Below are positions 39,966-51,701 of a stretch of 64,000 bases of DNA, in pieces; position 1 is the stretch's first letter, and every line of letters starts with the position of its first letter. The position numbers and the translations under genes are program-made. The notes beneath the pieces were generated by a model. The model was not told the origin of the DNA. It made no database searches and was given only the letters and a program-made list of their open reading frames with translations. The DNA lies in the NCBI RefSeq assembly GCF_020509005.1, contig NC_063019.1, positions 4,276,607-4,340,606 of the forward strand, read 5' to 3'. The DNA is from Fulvia fulva (lineage: Eukaryota; Ascomycota; Dothideomycetes; Mycosphaerellales; Mycosphaerellaceae).

Positions 39966-42900
39966 TATATAGATAGATAGATATTTCATTAAGCTGTTAT
40001 AGTGCCCTTTAGCCTATATAGCTATACTATCTTGTTTTCGTATATATAGAGAGGAAACCGTATTAGTAAAAACCCCTCCTCCTTCCCGCCTATCTTTTCC
40101 TCCTAGTTATTGTCTTGATTTTCCCTTGTTAGGGGTACGCTAGTGTTATAGGCCTACCCTAATAACTACCCTATCTGCCACCCCCTAGCTTCCGCCTCTT
40201 ATCTATCCACTCCTCCGTCTCGCTAGCGAGGCTAAACTGCTAGAGGTATCCCTACTATAGTATCTACCGAGAGATTCGGTAAATGTTGCCTTTGTCCCTA
40301 ATAATTGACTTATAGTCTCTCCTTCCCGCTTAGTGCCTCTAATTTCCCCTACCTCTCGCCTACTACGGGCATCGTAGTAGTATATGTTCTAGGTTTTACG
40401 ATAGGTAGCTACACTAGTAGGCTAGGCTATATATATCTAGTACGCGTCTTCTAAATAGGTAGGCCCTTAACCTAATATGTTCGGACCTGATTTGGATCGC
40501 TATGCTTGCCTCGGCCCTTGTCAGGTCCCTATATAGCTAGTAATTGTGTCTCTAGAAGGCTCGGAGCGCTATCGGGCCTATTGTCTTAGGGGGCTTCTTT
40601 TTCTAGTCCTGCTCCTATAGGTAGCTCGCTATCTGTTCCGCTAGGCTTTAGGTCTTAGCCTTGCTCCCGCCGGCCTAGCGAGTCCTACGCTCCTCCTCTT
40701 TTCGTACTAGCTATTCGGTACTTGTCTATATAGCCGTAAAGGTAGTAAGGTCATCCTCTTTTTGGCTTGTCCTATGTCCGGCCCCTCTCCGGTAGTAGCT
40801 TTCTATCTTATTCTTTGCCTCCTAGATCGTAGTTTGTACTAGGTAACCTATCGTCCTTGCCGCGTATTGAATTCTTATTCCCCGGATATACTGGCCGATT
40901 AGTAGTATTCCTGTCTCCATTTCTACCGTGCTTATTAACGTTGTCTTATATACGCCTAGTACCCTACGTAGGTTGCCTACCTATATCCTGTTTAAGGGTT
41001 GCTCTATCCGTTTCGGGATCGGCTTGCCTACGCCTCCTATTCCCTAAATCTGTGCCCCGTATAGTATAGCTAGTCTAACGATCGCCTTATATATTACTCT
41101 TACCTTGTCGAATGTTGCTCCCTATATAGATGCCGTAAGTCTCTTTATCGAGGCTTCGTTAACTTGTACTCGACTCTAGGCTTTCTTAACCTATACATTC
41201 TAGCTTAGCTTCGGGTCGAGCTAGATCCCTAGTACTCGTAGCTCCGCTAATAGCTTTGTCTCGTAGCCTTAGATTCTTACCGCCGCCTTTATATTATAGT
41301 ATGTTCTCGCTTTACTAAAGTGTATAAGTTAGTACTTTTTAGGGGCGAACTAGGCACTATACTTCTTTGCCTACTCCTCGCATTTCTTATACCTATCTTC
41401 GAGGAGGCGACAGTTCTCTTCTATCGAGTCTAACTAGGCTAGGATGTTTATGTCGTCTACGAACCCTAATATTAAGGTTTACGGAGAGGTAAGTAGGGGG
41501 ATTAGATCAGACATAAATATTAGAAACAGGATAGGGGAGAGAGTAGATCCCTAAGGTATTCTAGTCTCTACCTTTACCGGGTCGGACGTGTACCTTCCTA
41601 GGACTAGGTATATCGTCCGTTCCTAGAGAAAGGAGTAGACGAACGTCGTTGCCTACTAGGGGATGCCTTTCTACTATAGGATATATATTAGCCTTTAGTA
41701 TAAGACGTTGTCGAAGGCTCCTACGATGTCGAGGGATAGTAAGGACGCCGCTCGGTTCCTACCGTAGTGCTAGAGGGTCTGAATTTGCTCCGTAATTAGC
41801 TCTATTACTATTAGTGTCGATCGCTAGCTTCTTTTCCCTATCTGTGTTACTAGGAGTACGTGGTTGTCCTCGGCTAGCTATATAAGTCTCTAGGCTACTA
41901 TCTTTTCTAGGACCTTCCCTATCGTATTTAGAAGTACGATTGGTCTATACGACTTGGGCTAAGTATAGTCCTCCTTCTATAGCTTACGTAGCACTACTAT
42001 TATAGACTCTCTATACGGCTTCGGGTGATGCCCTAGCCGTAGGCACGCGGTAAATAGGTTTACTAGGCTCGGCGCGATCTCTTCTCTATACTCTTTTAGC
42101 AGTATGTTTAGTATCCTATCTAGGCCTAGGGCTTTCCGTCCTTTTAGCTTACTTATAACTCCTGTTACTATGTTAGAGCTAACCGCCCAATCTATATCTA
42201 GGGGTTCCGGGTATATACTCGGGTCGATATCCGTAAGGTCTACCTCTACTTACGTCGAAAAGAAATAGTCGGCTAATACTTTTGCCTTACCCCGGGGCGT
42301 AGCCTAGGCAATCCCTTCGCGGTCTACGATTAGGGGGAAGTGAGGGGTTTGCTACTCTTTAGGTAGTCGTGCCTATTTAGTAAGTCTCTATATCTGTTCC
42401 GGGTTTTCTATAACGAGCCCGATCGTCGCTCTCTAGTCCTATAGCTTGTCGCGTCTTATCTGTGCCTTCTTCCCTTATGTCGCGCGACAGTATTGCTCCT
42501 ACGTCTCTTAGGTATGCTCCTTCGTCTACTATCGCCTTGCCCTTCTAGCCTCCCTTACCTTCGTAGAGCATTTAGGGGTCTAGAAGGCCTTCTACTACGT
42601 TAAGGGCCGGAGTAACGGCGTATATTGTTCCGCTACTTGCTATATGACCGAGGTAATCTGTTCCGCTGCTTGATCTAGCTGAGCTGTCGTCTCGAGTTCT
42701 CTATGCTGTGGTAGGTTCGCTATTAGGAAGCCTCTTATACCGTCCTAGCGTGCCTTCTTCTAGTTACGGCGTAGTTCGCTTACTAGCTCCTCTATCGCCT
42801 TTACCCCTAGCGTCGTTTAGATAGGGATATAGTCTAAGGAGGCTTCTAGCGCGTAGTTCGGTCGGCATTAGACTAGTCTCTCTTCAAGTTCTCGTAATAG

Positions 42901-45066
42901 AAAGTATAGGTCGATCGTGCTTATACTTAAACGGGCCTTCTACGTCTCTGTTCCCTTTGGTGTTACTAAGGCTATTCCGTAGCGTACGGTTATATCGAGT
43001 AGCTTTTCCCCTAGAAACGCGTACGGGGGAGTGAATTCGAGTCCCTACCGTAGGTAGTAGAGGTTAAAGTCGCCGAGGAGTACTTACTTTATGTCTTAGC
43101 TTAGGGTCCGCTCTAGGTAGGCGAGGGTTCCTAGTTCCCTACTCGTCCGACCCCGCGGTAGCGGGTTATAAACGTTATAGATCTAGATAGGGCCTTGTGT
43201 CGTGTCGATCTAGATTAATGTTATGTCTCCTAGGTTGCCCTACTACGGTAGTATAACCTTCTACGACTCAAGGTCTATAGTCTTGCTTACGTATATATAT
43301 GTCCTCGGGATAACGCCTCGTTAGCCCGCGATTACGGTATAGTATCTCCGGTCATTATAAGTAGCTAGGAGTCCTTCGTAGGGGTTAAGCTATAGTTCCT
43401 ATACCGCGATAACGTAGTACCGTAGCGGGTCTAGCTCTTATAGAAAGTGGCGCTAGACCTTGTCCCTACTTTTGTTTACGTTGTACTATACGATAGTAAT
43501 GTCGTCGTATAGTATTATTCGTTATCCGTAAGGTCTATTTCCGTACTAACCTACTGTGTCTCCTAAGCCTATATCCCGCTATCCGGCTAGCCCTAGGGCC
43601 GCTAGGGCGCCCTAAAGATTCGCATTTGGCCTAGTTCGTTAGCGGCCCGGTTAAGGTGTCGAGGCCTACCGGGAGGTAGATACGTTTGCGGTTAGGTTCC
43701 CTTATTCGTCTCTTCTACCCTCTTCCTTTTGCTCGGTTCGAAGCCCTTATATACGGTAGGTCCCTCCTACTACCGTTAGGGGTACCTAGCTAGTATAGAG
43801 ATCCTTACTTGTCTCGCTCGTTCTTATACTACTATTCTAGTTAGGCATTAGCTTGAATACGCTAGGTGCCTTCTACCGTAGTATATACACCTACTCTCCT
43901 TTTTTAGGCATTCCCTTCCCTAGTGTAGGCCTATATAGTAAGGATACCTTAGGGTCTTCTCCCCGTATTTTAGGGCTATATGACCGTACTATTAGCATTA
44001 GAAGCATTGTAGTACCCTATAGCTACTCTAATAGATCTCCGTGTCTATTCTCTCGTAGTTCTAGAATAGCCTATTGTCTAGTATCTAGTTAGCTTGTTCC
44101 GCTGTCTCTACCTAGATAATAAGCGATAAGTATGTCTTTTCTCGGTCTACTGTCTTATATAGCTATACCGCCTTCGTTAGTCGTACTCCTAGGGAGGTGT
44201 TCTAGTTCTATACTTAGAGGTATAGAAGGTCTTCGACCTTAAATGTCCTAGGGACCCCGTAGGTGATAACGGTATACTATTAGTAGGAGACTCGTGCCGA
44301 CTTCGCGACTTTAGTAGTCTACTCCTTATAGGTCTCTAGCTTTCGTCTATTAGACTCTTATACGGTAAAGAGTCTTACTACGCCTATTGCCTCTACCCTC
44401 GCTCTAACTACCTCCTTTTGGCCGATTCTGTCGATAATCTCCTTGCTTATTAGGGCTGCGATTTCTTGTTTTTCCGCCGGATTAGTAATGTATAGGCGTA
44501 CCGCCTTACTTGCCTTCGGAGGGGGTTAATTCTTACCTACTACTACTATTGCCTATATAGTTAGTCTCTAGGCTACTTTCTGTGTTGCTTATTAGATTGT
44601 TTTCGGGATTTAGTATAATAGCGCTTTTAGCGCTCCTAGTAGCTATGCTATAGTGTTCTTATATATCCGGGCTAGGTGTTCGCTATCCTCTAGTAAGTCT
44701 TCCGCCTCCGTATATAGGGTCGTCTACGCTATATTGTTTGTCGTTAGCCTCTGCTTTCTATATAGTAGGCCTTGGCTTGTGTCCTAGGTTTTTCCTTAGT
44801 CTGTTCCCCGGTTTGACTCTTAGTATAGAGTGTTCGTAAGGCTATAGCTCTCGTTAGTTGCTATCCTTCGCTACTATTCGGGGTCGCGCTTCCTAATTAG
44901 GCAGTTGTCCTCCGTAACTCCGTAACTCTAGGGTCTGCCTTTAGGGGAACGGAACCTTAGTTTTAAGGTTCTTTGTACTACGATTGCGCCGCCGCTAGCG
45001 TAGGCGGGTCGCTACTACTTAAGTGGATTGCTCGCCTTAATAAGGGCTATCGAATAAATAGTCCTC
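39966..45066 (-). mobile_element. Tad1-type LINE, RIPed copy in inverted orientation to 46585-51701
   Basis: The reverse complement aligns along its whole length with the intact LINE at 46585-51701, from the 5' end (matching 46585-46620) to the 3' GATA/TATC tail. Where I compared them, the differences are almost all C-to-T or G-to-A at former CA/TG sites. All frames are broken. The copy is inserted in Gypsy D. With its intact partner it forms a ~5.1-kb inverted repeat with a 1.5-kb spacer. Confidence 0.93.
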
Positions 45067-46584
45067 GTCCGCTATAGGTACGCGGTAAAAAATCCGTTCT
45101 GCCTCGATTCCCGTAAGTTATTACGCTTATATATAGTAAATATATACGGCATCCTAATACCGGGTCTATATAACCCTACGTCTCGTTTCTAAGCCTACCT
45201 ATTAATCTAGCCCTACTTTAGGATCTCCGTATACTAGTCGCCCTATACGGAGTATACATTTATAATGACCTACTCTCCTAGAGCGTTAGTAGTCACCTTA
45301 GCGCTTAAGTATTAGCGGTCCCCGAGTAGTCCTAGTAATTTCTTCGAATACGGGCTAAGGTCGAGGACATTTTCTCTTTGTTATAATACGGAGCCGCGGT
45401 AGTTCTTAAAGTAGTCGAAGATAGTCGTATTTATAGCCTTAGGTTTTGGCTTCGTTATACCTTCTTATCGATACTAATGCGCCGTATTGTTAGAACACGT
45501 CGCCCCTAATATATTTACTAAGGTCTCCCCGACTAGACTCGAAAAGCGGACTTGTTTCAAAACCGGACTTCTAATACTTATAGCGGGTTAACTACCGTAA
45601 AGTAACCCGCGTTCGTATTTTTTGATAACTATAGAAGTTCTTAAAGAGTTTTGTACTTATTAGTACCTATAATAGCCGTAAACATCATATTTTTACCTTT
45701 CCTACTAGCGATTATTCCCTCCTATAATCTATCGTCGTAGTTACGGCCTATTAGTCGTACCTTCCTATACTAAGGGCGGCTAAGGATCGTAGGCGAATCT
45801 AGATTAGTAGAGACAAATATGTCGATCTAGTAGTATATACTAAACACCTAAGTGTTAAGCTTTGAAATTACCCCCTTAAACTTCGCTCTTCTACCCGCTC
45901 CTCGAAAGGATAAGTAGGCGCTAGGTACGATAGGTAAGCTAAACTTGTATACTATCCTCGGGCTGATAATATTGACTTTAGATCCCTCGTTAAGTAGGGC
46001 TCGAGTCTAACCTTTACTAGTCCTAAGCTTAGTAACTACCTAAGGGCTAGGTACTATTACAAAATCGTCTAGTATACTAGAGAGACCGATCTTTTTAATG
46101 TTTTCGTATAACTCGGCGGTAGGGACAGCATCCTTACTATATAATATCGTTAAGAACATACCTATAAAGCGAGCTTAATAATTATCCCGAAAGACTTCTT
46201 TATTAGCGCCTTCTTCCCCGTCTTTATAGGTAGCGACATAACTCGTACGGACTTTAGTCCCTTCTTAGCTAGCTAACTTACGGACGGTAGTAAGCTTAGA
46301 CTATAGATCAGGGGTATTTACTACTCTCCTAAACAAGGCAGTCTTGAACTAGCGACTATACCGAGACTAGTCCCGGGCATTAACGTTTAGAAACGTGGTC
46401 TAAAGAATTTGATCAATCTAATAGGTCACTCCCTCCTCCTTAGTAACGGGCCTATCTCCTATACCGTACTATCGGACGTAGTTATTAATCCTTATCGTCT
46501 TTATATTCTATAGCCGTTTACGCTATATAAATAGGGTGACCACTATATAACCCACGTAGCGAGAGCACTCTTTCGGGTACTAGG
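45067..46584 (-). pseudogene. Gypsy D internal segment between the two LINEs
   Basis: RIPed DNA lying between the LINE 5' ends. By position it should hold the gag C-terminus and protease of Gypsy D, but I could not read a firm motif. No open frame survives. Confidence 0.5.
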
Positions 46585-46790
46585 ACGAGGACCATTCAAT
46601 CGATAGCCCTTATCAAGACGAGCAATCTACTCAAGCAGTAGCGACCCGCCTGCGCTGGCGGCGGCGCAATTGTGATACAAAAAAAACCCCAAAACCGAGG
46701 TCCCCTTCCCCTGAAGGCAGACCCTAGAATTGCGGAGTTGCGGAGGACAACTGCCCAATTAGGAAGCGCGACCCCGAACAACAGCGAAGG

Positions 46791-48140
46791 ATGGCAACCA
46801 ACGAGAGCCATAGCCTTGCGAACATTCTGCACCAAGAGTCAAACCGGGGAACAAACCAAGAAAAAACCCAGGACACAAGCCAAGGCCCACTATACAGAAA
46901 GCAGAGGCCAACGACAAACAACACAGCGTGGACGACCCTATATACGGAGGCGGAGAACTTACTAGGGGATGACGAACACCCAGCCCGGGCATATAAGAAC
47001 ACCATAGCACAGCTACTAGGAGCGCTAAAAGCGCTATCACACCAAATCCCGAAGACAATCCAACAAGTAACACAGAAGGCAGCCCAGAAACCAACTACAT
47101 GGGCAACAGTAGCAGCAGGCAAGAATCAACCCCCTCCGAAGGAAAGTAAGGCGGTACGCCTATACATTACTGATCCGGCGGAGAAACAAGAAATCGCAGC
47201 CCTAACAAGCAAGGAGATTGTCGACAGAATCGGCCAAAAGGAGGTAGTTGGGGCGAGGGTAGAAGCAACAGGCGTAGTAAGACTCTTTACCGCACAAGAG
47301 TCTGATAGACGAAAGCTGGAGACCTATAAGGAGTGGACTACTAAAGTCGCGAAGTCGGCACGAGTCTCCCACCAACAGTATACCGTCATCGCCCACGGGG
47401 TCCCTAGGACATTCAAGGTCGAAGACCTTCCCCACCTCCAAGTACAGAACCAGAACACCTCCCCAGGAGTACGACTAACGAAGGCGGCATGGCTGCACAA
47501 GACAGTAGACCGAGAAAAGACGCATTCATCGCTTATTATTTGGGTAGAGACAGCGGAACAAGCTAACCAGATATTAGACAATGGGCTATTCTGGAACTGC
47601 GAGAGAATGGACACGGAGATCCATCAGAGCAGCCACAGGGTACTACAATGCTTCCAATGCCAACAGTACGGTCACATAGCCTCAAAATGCGGGGAGAAGA
47701 CCCCAAGGTGTCCTCACTGCGCAGGCCCACACCAGGGAAGGGAATGCCCAAAAAAGGAGAGCAGGTGCGCATGCTGCGGCAGAAGGCACCCAGCGTATTC
47801 AAGCCAATGCCCGGCTAGAATAGCAGCACAAGAACGAGCGAGACAAGCAAGGATCTCTACACCAGCTAGGTACCCCCAACGACAACAGGAGGGACCTACC
47901 GTGTACAAGGGCTTCGAGCCGAGCAAAAGGAAGAGGGCAGAAGAGACGAACAAGGGAACCCAACCGCAAACGCATCCACCTCCCGGTCGGCCTCGACACC
48001 TTAACCGGGCAGCCAACGAACTAGGCCAAATGCGAATCTTTGGGGCGCCCCAGCGGCCCCAGGGCCAGCCGGACAGCGAGATACAGGCTCAGGAGACACA
48101 GCAGGTCAGCACGGAAATGGACCTCACGGATAACGAATGA
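46791..48140 (+). CDS. LINE ORF1 protein, Gag-like RNA-binding
   Basis: 449 residues. ORF1 proteins of Tad1/Jockey-type LINEs bind the element RNA and form the ribonucleoprotein. The middle (~115-260) contains a possible RNA-recognition fold (KAVRLYITDP, VEATGVVRLFTA). From residue 287 three Cys/His knuckles follow: CFQCQQYGHIASKC (CX2CX4HX4C), CPHCAGPHQGREC (CX2CX3HX4C) and CACCGRRHPAYSSQC (CX2CX3HX6C). The C-terminus is basic then Gln/Pro-rich. The stop codon overlaps the ORF2 start in ATGA, which points to coupled translation. Confidence 0.92.
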   Translation: MATNESHSLANILHQESNRGTNQEKTQDTSQGPLYRKQRPTTNNTAWTTLYTEAENLLGDDEHPARAYKNTIAQLLGALKALSHQIPKTIQQVTQKAAQKPTTWATVAAGKNQPPPKESKAVRLYITDPAEKQEIAALTSKEIVDRIGQKEVVGARVEATGVVRLFTAQESDRRKLETYKEWTTKVAKSARVSHQQYTVIAHGVPRTFKVEDLPHLQVQNQNTSPGVRLTKAAWLHKTVDREKTHSSLIIWVETAEQANQILDNGLFWNCERMDTEIHQSSHRVLQCFQCQQYGHIASKCGEKTPRCPHCAGPHQGRECPKKESRCACCGRRHPAYSSQCPARIAAQERARQARISTPARYPQRQQEGPTVYKGFEPSKRKRAEETNKGTQPQTHPPPGRPRHLNRAANELGQMRIFGAPQRPQGQPDSEIQAQETQQVSTEMDLTDNE

Positions 48141-51100
48141 TACTATACGACGACATCACTATCGTACAGTACAACGTAAACAAAAGTAGGGACAAGGTCC
48201 AGCGCCACTTTCTACAAGAGCTAGACCCGCTACGGCACCACGTTATTGCGGTACAGGAACCATGGATCAACCCCTACGTAGGACTCCCAGCCACTTGTAA
48301 TGACCGGAGATACCACACCGTAATCGCGGGCCAACGAGGCGTCAACCCGAGGACATGTATATACGTAAGCAAGACTATAGACCTTGAGTCGTGGAAGGTT
48401 ATACTACCGCAGCAGGGCAACCTAGGAGACATAACATCAATCCAGATCGACACGACACAAGGCCCTATCCAGATCCATAACGTTTACAACCCGCCACCGC
48501 GGGGTCGGACGAGTAGGGAACTAGGAACCCTCGCCCACCTAGAGCGGACCCTAAGCCAAGACACGAAGCAAGTACTCCTCGGCGACTTCAACCTCCACCA
48601 CCCACAGTGGGGACTCGAATTCACTCCCCCGCACGCATTTCTAGGGGGGAAGCTACTGGACATAACCGCACGCTACGGAATGGCCTTAGTAACACCAAAG
48701 GGAACAGAGACGTGGAAGGCCCGTACTAGTGCAAGCACGATCGACCTATGCTTTCTATCACGAGAACTTGAAGAGAGACTAGTCCAATGCCGACCGAACT
48801 ACGCGCTAGAAGCCTCCTCAGACCATATCCCTATCCAAACGACGCTAGGGGTGAAGGCGATAGAGGAGCCAGCAAACGAACCACGCCGTAACTGGAAGAA
48901 GGCACGCTGGGACGACATAAGAGGCTTCCTAATAGCGAACCTACCACAGCATAGAGAACTCGAGACGACAGCTCAGCTAGATCAAGCAGCGGAACAGATT
49001 ACCTCGGTCATATGGCAAGCAGCGGAACAATACACGCCGTTACTCCGGCCCTCAACGCAGCAGAAGGCCTTCTGGACCCCTGAATGCTCTACGAAGGTAA
49101 GGGAGGCTAGAAGGGCAAGGCGACAGTGGACGAAGGAGCACACCCAAGAGACGTGGGAGCAATACTGCCACGCGACACAAGAGAAGAAGGCACAGATAAG
49201 ACGCGATAAGCTGCAGGACTGGAGAGCGACGATCGGGCTCGTTACAGAAAACCCGGAACAGATGTGGAGACTTGCTAAATGGGCACGACTACCTGAAGAG
49301 CAACAAGCCCCTCACTTCCCCCCAATCGTAGACCGCGAAGGGATTGCCCAGGCTACGCCCCGGGGCAAGGCAAAAGCGTTAGCCGACCATTTCTTTTCGA
49401 CGCAAGTAGAGGCAGACCTTACGGACATCGACCCGAGCACATACCCGGAACCCCTGGACATGGATTGGGCGGTTAGCCCTAACACAGTAACAGGAGTCAT
49501 AAGTAAGCTAAAGGGACGAAAAGCCCCAGGCCCAGACAGGATACCAAACGTACTGCTAAAAGAGTGTAGAGAAGAGATCGCGCCGAGCCTTGCAAACCTA
49601 TTTACCGCGTGCCTACGGCTAGGGTATCACCCGAAGCCGTACAGAGAGTCTATGACAGTAGTGCTACGCAAGCCACAGAAGGAAGACTATACTCAGCCCA
49701 AGTCGTACAGACCAATAGCACTTCTAAATACGATAGGGAAGGTCCTAGAAAAGATAGTAGCCCAGAGACTTACGCAGCTTGCCGAGGACAACCACGTACT
49801 CCCAGCAACACAGATGGGGGGAAGAAGCCAGCGATCGACACTAACAGCAATGGAGCTAATTACGGAGCAAATCCAGACCCTCTGGCACTACGGCAGGAAC
49901 CGAGCGGCGTCCTTACTATCCCTCGACATCGCAGGGGCCTTCGACAACGTCTCACACCAAAGGCTAATACATATCCTACAGCAGAAAGGCATCCCCCAGT
50001 GGGCAACGTCGTTCGTCTTCTCCTTTCTCCAGGAACGGACGACATACCTAGTCCTAGGAAGGTACACGTCCGACCCGGTGAAGGCAGAGACTGGAATACC
50101 TCAGGGATCTACTCTCTCCCCTATCCTGTTTCTAATATTTATGTCGGATCTAATCCCCCTACTCACCTCTCCGCAAACCTCAGCATCGGGGTTCGTAGAC
50201 GATACAAACATCCTAGCCTGGTCAGACTCGACAGAAGAGAACTGTCGCCTCCTTGAAGATAGGCACAAGAAATGCGAGGAGTGGGCAAAGAAGCATGGTG
50301 CCCGGTTCGCCCCTGAAAAGTACCAACTTATACACTTCAGTAAAGCGAGAACACACCATAATATGAAGGCGGCGGTAAGAATCCAAGGCTACGAGACCAA
50401 GCCATCAGCGGAGCTACGAGTACTAGGGATCTGGCTCGACCCGAAGCTAAGCTGGAATGTACAGATTAAGAAAGCCCAGAGTCGAGCGCAAGTCAATGAA
50501 GCCTCGATAAAGAGGCTTACGGCATCTACATGGGGAGCAACATTCGACAAGGCAAGAGTAATGTATAAGGCGATCGTCAGACCAGCTATGTTGTACGGGG
50601 CACAGATTTGGGGAACAGGAGGCGCAGGCAAGCCGATCCCGAAACGGATAGAGCAACCCCTAAACAGGACACAGGCAGGCAACCTACGTAGGGTACTAGG
50701 CGCATACAAGACAACGTCAACAAGCACGGTAGAAATGGAGACAGGAATACCACCAATCGGCCAGTACATCCGGGGAATGAGAATTCAATACGCGGCAAAG
50801 ACGACAGGTTACCTAGCACAAACCACGATCCAGGAGGCAAAGAATAAGATAGAAAGCCGCTACCGGAGAGGGGCAGGATATAGGACAAGCCAAAAAGAGG
50901 ATGACCTTACGACCTTTACGGCCGTACAGACAAGCACCGAATGGCTAGCACGAAAGGAGGAGGAGCGTAGGACTCGCCAGGCCGGCGGGAGCAAGGCTAA
51001 GACCCAAAACCTAGCGGAACAGATAGCGAGCTGCCTATGGGAGCAGGACTGGAAAAGGAAGCCCCCTAAGACAACAGGCCCGATAGCGCTCCGAGCCTTC

Positions 51101-51490
51101 CAGAGACACAATTACCAGCTATATAGGGACCTGACAAGGGCCGAAGCAAGCATAGCGATCCAAATCAGGTCCGAACACATTGGATTAAGGGCCTACCTGT
51201 TCAGAAGACGCGCACTAGACATCTATAGCCCAGCCTGCCAGTGTGGCTACCCATCGCAAAACCCAGAACATATGCTACTACGATGCCCGCAGTGGGCGAG
51301 AGGCAGGGGAAATTGGAGGCACCAAGCGGGAAGGAGAGACTACAAGTCAATTATTAGGGACAAAGGCAACATTCGCCGAATCTCTCGGTGGATACTACAG
51401 CAGGGATACCTCCAGCAGTTTAGCCTCGCGAGCGAGACGGAGGAGTGGATAGACAAGAGGCGGAAGCGAGGGGGGTTGCAGATAGGGTAG
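48137..51490 (+). CDS. LINE ORF2 protein, endonuclease-reverse transcriptase
   Basis: 1117 residues. The enzyme nicks target DNA and copies the LINE RNA there. The apurinic/apyrimidinic-type endonuclease covers ~1-235, with QYNVNKS, QEPW, LLGDFNLHHPQW (~147-158), STIDLCF and SSDHIPI (~227). The reverse transcriptase (~480-760) has KSYRPIALL, SLLSLDIAGAFDNV, GIPQGSTLSPILF and the catalytic FVDD near 686. A C-terminal CCHC-type finger, CQCGYPSQNPEHMLLRC, lies near 1033. I see no RNase H domain after the RT. The ATG shares bases with the ORF1 stop (ATGA). Length and domain order fit the fungal Tad1 clade. Confidence 0.95.
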   Translation: MILYDDITIVQYNVNKSRDKVQRHFLQELDPLRHHVIAVQEPWINPYVGLPATCNDRRYHTVIAGQRGVNPRTCIYVSKTIDLESWKVILPQQGNLGDITSIQIDTTQGPIQIHNVYNPPPRGRTSRELGTLAHLERTLSQDTKQVLLGDFNLHHPQWGLEFTPPHAFLGGKLLDITARYGMALVTPKGTETWKARTSASTIDLCFLSRELEERLVQCRPNYALEASSDHIPIQTTLGVKAIEEPANEPRRNWKKARWDDIRGFLIANLPQHRELETTAQLDQAAEQITSVIWQAAEQYTPLLRPSTQQKAFWTPECSTKVREARRARRQWTKEHTQETWEQYCHATQEKKAQIRRDKLQDWRATIGLVTENPEQMWRLAKWARLPEEQQAPHFPPIVDREGIAQATPRGKAKALADHFFSTQVEADLTDIDPSTYPEPLDMDWAVSPNTVTGVISKLKGRKAPGPDRIPNVLLKECREEIAPSLANLFTACLRLGYHPKPYRESMTVVLRKPQKEDYTQPKSYRPIALLNTIGKVLEKIVAQRLTQLAEDNHVLPATQMGGRSQRSTLTAMELITEQIQTLWHYGRNRAASLLSLDIAGAFDNVSHQRLIHILQQKGIPQWATSFVFSFLQERTTYLVLGRYTSDPVKAETGIPQGSTLSPILFLIFMSDLIPLLTSPQTSASGFVDDTNILAWSDSTEENCRLLEDRHKKCEEWAKKHGARFAPEKYQLIHFSKARTHHNMKAAVRIQGYETKPSAELRVLGIWLDPKLSWNVQIKKAQSRAQVNEASIKRLTASTWGATFDKARVMYKAIVRPAMLYGAQIWGTGGAGKPIPKRIEQPLNRTQAGNLRRVLGAYKTTSTSTVEMETGIPPIGQYIRGMRIQYAAKTTGYLAQTTIQEAKNKIESRYRRGAGYRTSQKEDDLTTFTAVQTSTEWLARKEEERRTRQAGGSKAKTQNLAEQIASCLWEQDWKRKPPKTTGPIALRAFQRHNYQLYRDLTRAEASIAIQIRSEHIGLRAYLFRRRALDIYSPACQCGYPSQNPEHMLLRCPQWARGRGNWRHQAGRRDYKSIIRDKGNIRRISRWILQQGYLQQFSLASETEEWIDKRRKRGGLQIG

Positions 51491-51701
51491 TCATCAGGGC
51501 AGGCCCATGACACTAGCGTACCCCTAACAAGGGAAATTTAAGACGACAACGAGGAGGAAAAGACAGGCGGGAAGGAGGAGGGGTTTTCACCAACACGGTT
51601 TCCCCTCTATATATACAAAAACAAGATAGCATAGCTGCATAGGCCAAAGGGCACTACAACAGCTTAATGAAATATCTATCTATCTATCTATATAAATAGG
51701 G

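Larger units (their letters stand above)
46585..51701 (+). mobile_element. Tad1-type LINE, intact, un-RIPed
   Basis: A full-length non-LTR retrotransposon with a ~200-bp 5' untranslated region, ORF1 (46791-48140), ORF2 (48137-51490), a ~180-bp 3' untranslated region and a 3' tail of TATC repeats (51671-51696). The 5' boundary is inferred from where the RIPed inverted copy stops matching. No obvious target duplication was found. Both frames are open and CA/TG content is normal, in sharp contrast to the surrounding Gypsy D. It is probably capable of movement. Confidence 0.93.

Noticed and set aside
46672..46965. 97-codon frame overlapping the start of LINE ORF1
   Set aside because: Different frame, highly basic and Gln/Thr-rich, no motif; it overlaps the 5' untranslated region and ORF1.
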